A DNA stretch of 64,000 nt from an uncultured Roseburia sp. (GTDB lineage Bacteria > Bacillota > Clostridia > Lachnospirales > Lachnospiraceae). A program made the translations under genes and the position numbers. Where the stretch lies: assembly GCA_947383215.1 (NCBI GenBank), contig CANDCP010000008.1:1-64000 (forward strand), in the 5' to 3' direction. Shown piece after piece: positions 59,564-64,000 of this stretch (the stretch's first letter is position 1; each line of letters opens with the position of its first letter). A model generated the notes under the pieces. That model was given only the letters and a program-made list of their open reading frames with translations, had not been told where the DNA came from and made no database searches.

Positions 59564-62500
59564 TGAAAAAAGGAATGCGAAAAGTTAGGGCATTGGTACT
59601 GGTGATTGTAATGTTTGTTTCTCTGTTTCAGGGGATACCGGGGATGGGAGAGAAGCAAGTGACGGAGGTAAGTGCGGCATCTAAATCGCAGGCGGAAGCG
59701 CTTCAATGGGTAAAGTCACAAGTTGGTAAATCTATTGATGCTGATGGCGCTTGTGGAGCGCAATGTGTGGATTTGATTTTGGCTTATTATGATTTTCTTG
59801 GCGTTCCAAGGGCGTCCGGAAACGGCGCAGATTATACTTATAATGCATTACCAGATGGTTGGCAGAGGCTTCAGGGAGCAACGCCGTAGCCGGGGGATAT
59901 TTTAGTATATACAGGTGGTCATAATGGTTACGGTCATGTTGCTATTTTTGAATCAGAACGCTCGACATATCATCAGAATTTTATTGAGTATGAAGGGGAA
60001 CGTTCATATGTGAAACATATAACTTATGTATATAATAGGATAAGTAATCCATATTGGGGTGTGATACGACCAAATTTTAATACACGGCCGGCGGATATGG
60101 AGCCACAAGGTTATGTTGACAAAATAGAAGCTTTGCACGGACAGGTCAATGTTGTAGGCTGGACATTTGATCGAGATTCGATAAATACATCAATAAAAGT
60201 GCACGTTTACGTTGGAGGTCCGGCGGGGTCAGGAGAAGTTCATGTAATTCGGGCAAATGCAGAGAGGACGGATGTCAATAATGTACATGGAACAGGAAAT
60301 TATCATGGGTTTAATGTGACGATTCCCACAGAGAAAACAGGAATTCAGGATGTTTACATATACGCAATCAATGTTGACAGAAATGGGAATGATAATGGTC
60401 TGAATAATCCTCTAATAGGACATGGTAAGGTTAATATTTTGCCGAAAATCAATTACAAAGTAAACACTGTAAACGCCGATAAAATTAACAACACGTCCGC
60501 CGTAATTTCAGGGTCGCTCTCCCCGGCGGGAACGGCGGCCTCCTGGGGATTTTATCTGGGCGAAAACGGCACGGATATGAAATATTACACAGTTTCATCT
60601 TCTGCCACGCCGTCTGCGGGTATGTCGGCAAGTACCGCGGCATTTGAAAAGTTAAAACCGGGAACCGCATATTGTTATCAGGTATGGGCCAACGTAAACA
60701 ATCAGATAAAAAAGGGCGGTATTCAGTTTTTTTGGACGACAGCGGTGAAACCGGAAATTCCAGTATTAAGAGTTGACGCGAAAAGCAAAGAAATCGGAAT
60801 TGCAGATGCGCCCAGCGTATCGTGGAAAGACGTGGATCAGGCGGAATATTACAGACTCAGGCTATACGGGCCTGACGGTGAGTTGGTGGAGGAATCAGAG
60901 GAAGTAACCGGAACCAAATATGCGTTTAAAGCGGTTGAGAGGGACGGAACATACACAGCGTCGATTGAAGCGTACAACAGCGTCGGCTCCAAAGGCGAAT
61001 CGCAGCGGGCGGAAATTGTAGTGCATCCTGATGTCACCGTGGAATTCAGGAACGCGGATACGTTTGTTGATGTGGGGGAGGACTATGAGCCTGAGGTGTT
61101 GAGCGAGCAGAAGGTGCACTGGGGGAAAGATGCGTTGAAACCGGCAGAACCGTCGCACACAGGCTATACGTTTACAAAGTGGGACGGCGTATATACAGGC
61201 GTTAAGGAAGATACGGTTGTAAAGGCAGTATATACGATTAATACATATAATGTCACCTTTATAGATTCACTGACTTCTAAAGAATTGGGCAGACAGAAGG
61301 TAGAGTATTACAGCGCGGCGTCTCCGGTAGAGTTTGACGTGCCGACCGCGTATAAAAAAACAGGGTACGACGGATGGGATAAAAACTATAAGTGTATTAC
61401 AGAAGATACTACGCTTTACAGCTGTATCGGCTGGTATAATGAAAACTTTCCGATTTATGCCGAGCTATTGTCGGCGGTTCGTGAATATGACGCTGAGGAG
61501 AGCGATAACGAGGGGTATACCGTAAGAGTCAGGCTGACGAACTGGGATGAAAAAACTACAAAGGGACGGGTGGTAGTTGCGCTTAAAACCGAAAAGGGAA
61601 AGCTTTTGACGACGACGGAATCATCTGCGTTTAGTATTAAAAAGTCAGTGAAAAAGGAGCTTGAGATTTTTGTACCGTATGATAAAGCCGCATCTGTTGC
61701 GGAAATTTATGTGGTCGGACAGTATAAGGACGCGGTGCCGGTTACAACGACTGCTTCCAATAATGCCTCCGCAAAAATTGACCAGTCTATGACATATACG
61801 AATTGGAGCGAGCAGACACCGCCGGTCGACGCGCTTCATTCGGAGAGCAGACAGGAATACCGATACCAGGATAAGGATGTGCGGACATCCTATGCCACTT
61901 CGCTGCCCGGTTATACGCAGAGCGGAAGTCAGTGGGTGCAAAGCGGAAGCGGAGCGATCGACTATGTTAATTCCTGGCCGTCCGGGTTTAACCGCAGCAG
62001 CGGCTATTTCTCCGCTTATAACCGGGCTCCGTTGACGCCGTATGAGAACAGCACAGATAAACGTACGGTATCGACGACGATATCGGCGTACATTTACTGG
62101 CACTGGTGCAGGGGAACATACACAAACGGCCCGATTAACCGACTGGTAAGCGACGGCTGGAGTTCGGAATTTGGCACGTTCCATGCGTACGTGTCCGGTG
62201 CGCTCGGTTACAATGCGTCTTCCGGCGCGTTCCAAAATTCCAGGCCGGATGTCTGCCGGGATACATTCTGGTGGCTTGGGATGTCTTGCTGGAGCGGGAA
62301 TTCGCTTCCGGTTTACCGCTGTAATTATACGGATTACAGGAAACTGTTCAGCTATTACAAATGGTCGAATTATTCCGATTGGAGTACAACGCCGTATGCC
62401 GCTACATCCTCGAGAAACGTACAGATGCGTACCGTATACCGCTATCAGGCGGACGGAATGATGCAGCAGGATGATTCCGGGGAAGAGCGGGTGGTAAAAG

Positions 62501-64000
62501 GAACGCTCGGCGAAAGCTTTGCGGGAAAGGAAGCCGCGTTATTTATTTACAAAGTAGGAGAGGCATCGGATTATACAAATGAGTATGTGGCGCAGACGGT
62601 ACTGGATGAATCGGGGAACTACGAATTTTGTTTTAAACTGCGCGAAGAGCCTACGGCCGAGACCGGAGATTTTACAATTGTATTGGGAGTAGAGGGAACC
62701 TCGACGGCAATTTTCCTAGATAAAATTGAAGCGCCGAAAAAGGAATATACGGTTACGTTCTATGATTACAATGGGGACGTTATTTCCACGGAAACCGTCG
62801 TGGAAGGAGAGACGGCTGCGCTTCCGGATGAGGAGGCGCTTGGGCGGGAAGGATATACGTTTGTCCGCTGGTCAGATACGAACGTCAATATTACGTCGGA
62901 CAAGGAAATCTATCCGGAATACGAATTAAATAGATATCACGTTGTGTTTATCGACTGGGAGGCAAATACCGTAGAAGTAAAAGAATTTGAGTATGGCGCC
63001 CAGCTGGTGGCTCCTCAGGCGCAGGAGCCGGAAGCCGAAAAGACCGTTGAGTGGGATGCAATTGCAGACGGTAAAACGGTTGTCACAGACAACATGATCG
63101 TTACGACCAGATATACGACAAAGACTTGCAGGGTGCAGATCCTTGATTTTGACAACAAAGTAATTTCAGATGAGGCAGTCAGGTACGGTGAGGCGGCAAA
63201 GCTGCCGGAAATTGACGTAGACGATTCTAAATATGTATTTTTGGGATGGAAAAATGTGGCGAATGGATGCGACGAGGCGGTCGGAGAAAATTTGATAAAA
63301 CAAAACGTAATTTTGTGTCCGGATTATGTTTATGTAGATACGACGCAGGATCCGGTCGCAAGCCTTGCGGGAGGTTCTTATGACGAGGCGAAGGAGGTAA
63401 CGCTAAGCTGTCCGACGGAGGATGCGGATATTTACTATACGCTGGACGGGACTAATCCAAAAGGATATGGAGCGACATTGTACACAGAACCGATTATAAT
63501 TGACGATGCCGTGGAACTGCGGTTCTATGCGTGCAGTATAGGAAGAAATGACAGCGCCGTCCAAAGGAATCTGTATACCGTGAATTATGAGGGTGCAATG
63601 AGCCGATGGATGGTTAAAGACGAGCTGCCCGAGGAAGTGCGTGAAAATATGCAGGCCTACGACCTGTATGCCGAGACGGGCTATACTTACAAAGATAAAA
63701 AGACGACGATCTATGCGCAGGAAGCAGCTGCTTTAGAGAACGGCGGCTGGACGCTTGCGGAAGGCGAGGAGAGTTATACCGATTATTCTGATTGGTCAAA
63801 AGAATATCCTGACGATTCGGGAAATTATATTTCAATTGACGTCGATTCAAAACCGGAATATACGCAGGCATCCAAGTATGTGTATTCCCATTATGCGTAT
63901 ACGGAAGGTACGACAGTAAAGTATGCGTCAGACGAACCGGATGGAACGGACAGTGCGTATGAGGAGACCGAAGAATTTGAAAAACCTCTGAATATCGCGG
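59560..64000 (+). pseudogene. Giant secreted CHAP-domain protein interrupted by one TAG; 3' end beyond window
   Basis: The start (GTG, or ATG three bases later) overlaps the previous stop behind AGGAG. Residues 1-38 are a signal peptide. A CHAP amidase/endopeptidase domain follows with catalytic Cys69 (GACGAQCVDLILAYYDF) and His126 (GYGHVAIFE). Codon 110 (bases 59887-59889) is TAG, in the ATP-x-PGDIL motif where Gln is usual (one CAG-to-TAG change). The same frame then stays open for 1370 codons to the window end. It encodes a beta-sandwich module (QGYVDKIEALHGQVNVVGWT), Fn3-like domains, InlB-type B repeats, a Cys-rich unknown module and a chitobiase-C-type domain near 63340-63590. As read, only a 109-residue truncated product would form unless TAG is read through. 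Confidence 0.8.

Overview
The window looks like a chromosomal segment of a low-to-mid GC Firmicute, most likely a gut Lachnospiraceae-type clostridium. The signs are the dgt-dnaG-rpoD-trmK-nif3 block, a YlmC/YmxH sporulation protein, a PurO-type IMP cyclohydrolase next to a formyltransferase-only PurH homologue, a PFL/ACT pair, and very large BspA-type surface proteins. Genus assignment is inference; no 16S gene is present.

Layout. Bases 1-1860 are a small decayed accessory patch on the minus strand: a broken KilA-N gene, an M24 peptidase homologue, a GNAT acetyltransferase and an HD-hydrolase remnant. It abuts two divergent tRNA-Leu genes (anticodons AAG and CAG), each with a near-consensus promoter. 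Bases 2279-12358 hold housekeeping genes: aldo/keto reductase, dgt, dnaG, rpoD, trmK, nif3-like, a TGS-kinase, RNase P RNA and an orphan PilT-like ATPase. Bases 12500-22496 hold small membrane/zinc-ribbon, DUF5685 and J-domain genes, pyrBI, ychF, ylmC, nrdR, HAD and isochorismatase-type hydrolases, an EamA transporter, yqeG, rpiB and efp. An LtaS-like phosphoglycerol transferase and a YfhO protein follow.

Bases 27064-41630 form a cell-surface block. It has a large secreted subtilase, an Hsp70 with a membrane-anchored J-like partner, a 1661-residue BspA-type protein with an apparent embedded cysteine-peptidase domain and a 14-copy EEPGT linker, and an Fn3 protein. Bases 41698-53295 return to housekeeping: thioesterase, polA, coaE, an FtsA-like protein, walJ-like, ACT and PFL proteins, a CgeB-type glycosyltransferase, purO and AICAR formyltransferase. 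On the minus strand tmcAL follows, with a PD-(D/E)XK nuclease remnant upstream of it.

The most interesting part is 55047-64000. A small serine recombinase is followed by a 147-bp segment bounded by 20-bp inverted repeats. Each repeat has an almost palindromic core with a central 2-bp GT (AC in the opposite orientation), the geometry of a serine-invertase crossover site. The segment lies directly upstream of a run of secreted proteins (three-cohesin protein, leucine-rich-repeat protein, giant CHAP protein) and carries candidate promoters in both directions. The 3' end of the recombinase gene runs through the left repeat, so inversion would also change its own C terminus. I read this as a probable self-linked phase switch for a surface operon. 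The CHAP gene carries one in-frame TAG at codon 110, after which its frame stays open for 1370 codons to the window edge.
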